NCBI GenBank assembly: GCA_017964345.1
Contig: JAGCSD010000039.1
Span: forward strand, 1-7,135
Length of the DNA: 7,135 bases
From: Clostridia bacterium
Lineage (GTDB): Bacteria; Bacillota; Clostridia; Christensenellales; QALW01
Direction of reading: 5' to 3'
The notes under the pieces were generated by a model. That model saw only the letters and a list, made by a program, of their open reading frames with translations, did no database searches and was not told the DNA's origin. Both the position numbers and the translations under genes were made by a program. Positions 6,284-7,135 of this stretch are shown here, one piece after another (position 1 is the first letter of the stretch; every line of letters starts with the position of its first letter).

Positions 6284-7135
6284 GTTGCCCTCTCCCTGTT
6301 TTCGTTTTTTATCGCGCTTGGCGTCGAACAGACGGAACCAGTTCAGCCGCAAAGCATTAGATACCACGCAAAAACTCGAGAAACTCATCTCCGCCGCGCG
6401 GAACATCGTATCGAGCGTCAGCCCGAACAGCCCCGCCGCCAGCGGAATACCGATCAGGTTATAGAAAAACGCCCAGAAGAGATTCTGATGAATGATCCTG
6501 AGCGTGGCGCGGCTCAATCGGATCGCCGCCGGAACGTCCGTCAGGCGGCTTTTCATCAGCACCATGTCCGCCGCGTCAAGCGCCACGTCCGTTCCCGCGC
6601 CGATGGCAACGCCGATGTCCGCCCGTGTCAGCGCCGGCGCGTCGTTCAATCCGTCGCCGACCATCATGACTTTCCCACGCGTCCCGAGCGCGCGAACAGC
6701 CTCTTCCTTGCCGCCCGGAAGAACGCCCGCTATCACTTCGTCTACTCCCACGCGCCCTGCGATCGCTTTGGCGGTGCGTTCGTTGTCACCCGTCAGCATC
6801 ACCACGCGCACGCCCATGTTTTTAAGCTGTTCGATCGCCCGGGCGCTCTCGGCTTTGACCGTATCCGCCACGGCGATCACGCCCAGAAACTGACCGTCGC
6901 GCACGAAAAACAAGGGTGTTTTGCCTTCTTCCGCGAGGGAAGACGTTTTTTCCCGCCACAAGGGAGCGATCAACGCGCGTTTTTCCGTAAACGTCAGATT
7001 GCCCGCCAAAAGAGAATGTCCCTCCGCGGTCGCGGTCAGCCCGTTGCCGGGCAGCGCCGTAAAGCTCTCGGTTTCGGGCAAGCTCTGCTTTTCTTCCGCC
7101 GCGCGCGCCAAGATCGCCTTTGCAAGCGGATGCTC
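6074..7135 (-). CDS. copA: Cu+-exporting P-type ATPase CopA, C-terminal part, with a C-terminal HMA domain
   Basis: The frame is open to the window edge, so this is the last 353 residues of a P1B-type ATPase that pumps Cu+ out of the cytoplasm. The N-terminal half, including the phosphorylated DKTGT Asp and the CPC helix, lies outside. Seen here, numbering from the edge: the nucleotide-domain EHPLA (1-5, the family's HP motif) and GNG (30-32), TGDN (115-118), VGDGLNDAPAL (159-169), then two transmembrane helices with YN (225-226) and MSFSS (250-254), the Cu+-site residues of CopA pumps. A basic linker (271-282) joins an HMA domain (285-353) with the metal-binding MMCTHC motif (Cys296, Cys299). 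The HMA domain has its own SD-preceded ATG at 6283. The pump should be induced by copper, but its promoter is not in view. Copper rather than zinc or cadmium specificity is inferred from YN and MxxSS. Confidence 0.96.
   Translation of the reverse strand, partial: EHPLAKAILARAAEEKQSLPETESFTALPGNGLTATAEGHSLLAGNLTFTEKRALIAPLWREKTSSLAEEGKTPLFFVRDGQFLGVIAVADTVKAESARAIEQLKNMGVRVVMLTGDNERTAKAIAGRVGVDEVIAGVLPGGKEEAVRALGTRGKVMMVGDGLNDAPALTRADIGVAIGAGTDVALDAADMVLMKSRLTDVPAAIRLSRATLRIIHQNLFWAFFYNLIGIPLAAGLFGLTLDTMFRAAEMSFSSFCVVSNALRLNWFRLFDAKRDKKRKQGEGNMTKILQVEGMMCTHCEARVQKALEALAGVKSARADHAAGTATVELTAPVADETLKAAVEAQEYTVTGIR
6284..6297 (-). promoter_or_regulatory. SD-like sequence inside copA ahead of the HMA domain
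   Basis: The minus strand reads AGGGAGAGGG followed by CAAC and an in-frame ATG. In the copA frame these bases encode the linker residues around KQGEGN, between the last membrane helix and the HMA domain. It is as good an SD as those of the complete genes in the window. Confidence 0.5.

Noticed and set aside
7109..7111. TTG codon as the start of the copA frame
   Set aside because: The frame continues unbroken to the window edge through the conserved EHPLA motif, so the gene is partial, not started here.
160..7135. A joint metal or redox defence island combining mntP, msrC and copA
   Set aside because: The genes are on different strands with separate promoters and terminators, and nothing shared in their control regions links them.

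Overview
The window looks like ordinary chromosomal housekeeping DNA from a moderately GC-rich Firmicute, most likely a member of the Clostridia. The basis is family-level recognition: a formate-tetrahydrofolate ligase of clostridial type, an LL-diaminopimelate aminotransferase-like enzyme, a yybP-ykoY (Mn2+) riboswitch ahead of mntP, and a CopA copper pump with a C-terminal CopZ-like domain. Strong SD sequences, sigma-A-type promoters and intrinsic terminators fit the same picture. No rRNA, tRNA, insertion sequence, CRISPR array or phage gene is visible.

Layout, left to right. Bases 1-159 hold the tail of an uncertain plus-strand reading frame. Bases 160-741 (minus) encode the manganese exporter MntP. 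Its leader (742-946) carries a textbook promoter, a Mn2+ aptamer and a terminator whose 5' arm overlaps the aptamer's closing strand. Bases 943-2169 (minus) encode a secreted, membrane-anchored SGNH/CE2-like esterase. A divergent promoter region (2170-2318) separates it from fhs (2319-3989, plus), which is followed after 29 bases by a free methionine-(R)-sulfoxide reductase (4019-4465, plus), probably in one operon. A strong hairpin terminator (4483-4507) lies between this operon and the convergent aminotransferase gene (4533-5702, minus), which has its own extended -10 promoter. A 65-codon plus-strand reading frame of unknown function (5837-6034) ends inside a second two-way terminator. The rest (6074-7135, minus) is the C-terminal part of a Cu+-exporting P-type ATPase whose 5' end lies beyond the window.

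Functional themes are metal homeostasis (Mn2+ export at one end, Cu+ export at the other), one-carbon metabolism with repair of oxidised free methionine, amino-acid transamination, and a surface carbohydrate esterase. The genes are mostly single transcription units, and I see no evidence that they form one joint system.

The points most worth a second look are the complete Mn2+ riboswitch, an SD-preceded in-frame ATG that could release a 69-residue CopZ-like chaperone from the copA reading frame, unusual residues in the last copper-site helix of CopA, and the unassigned 65-codon frame. I found no convincing previously undescribed system.
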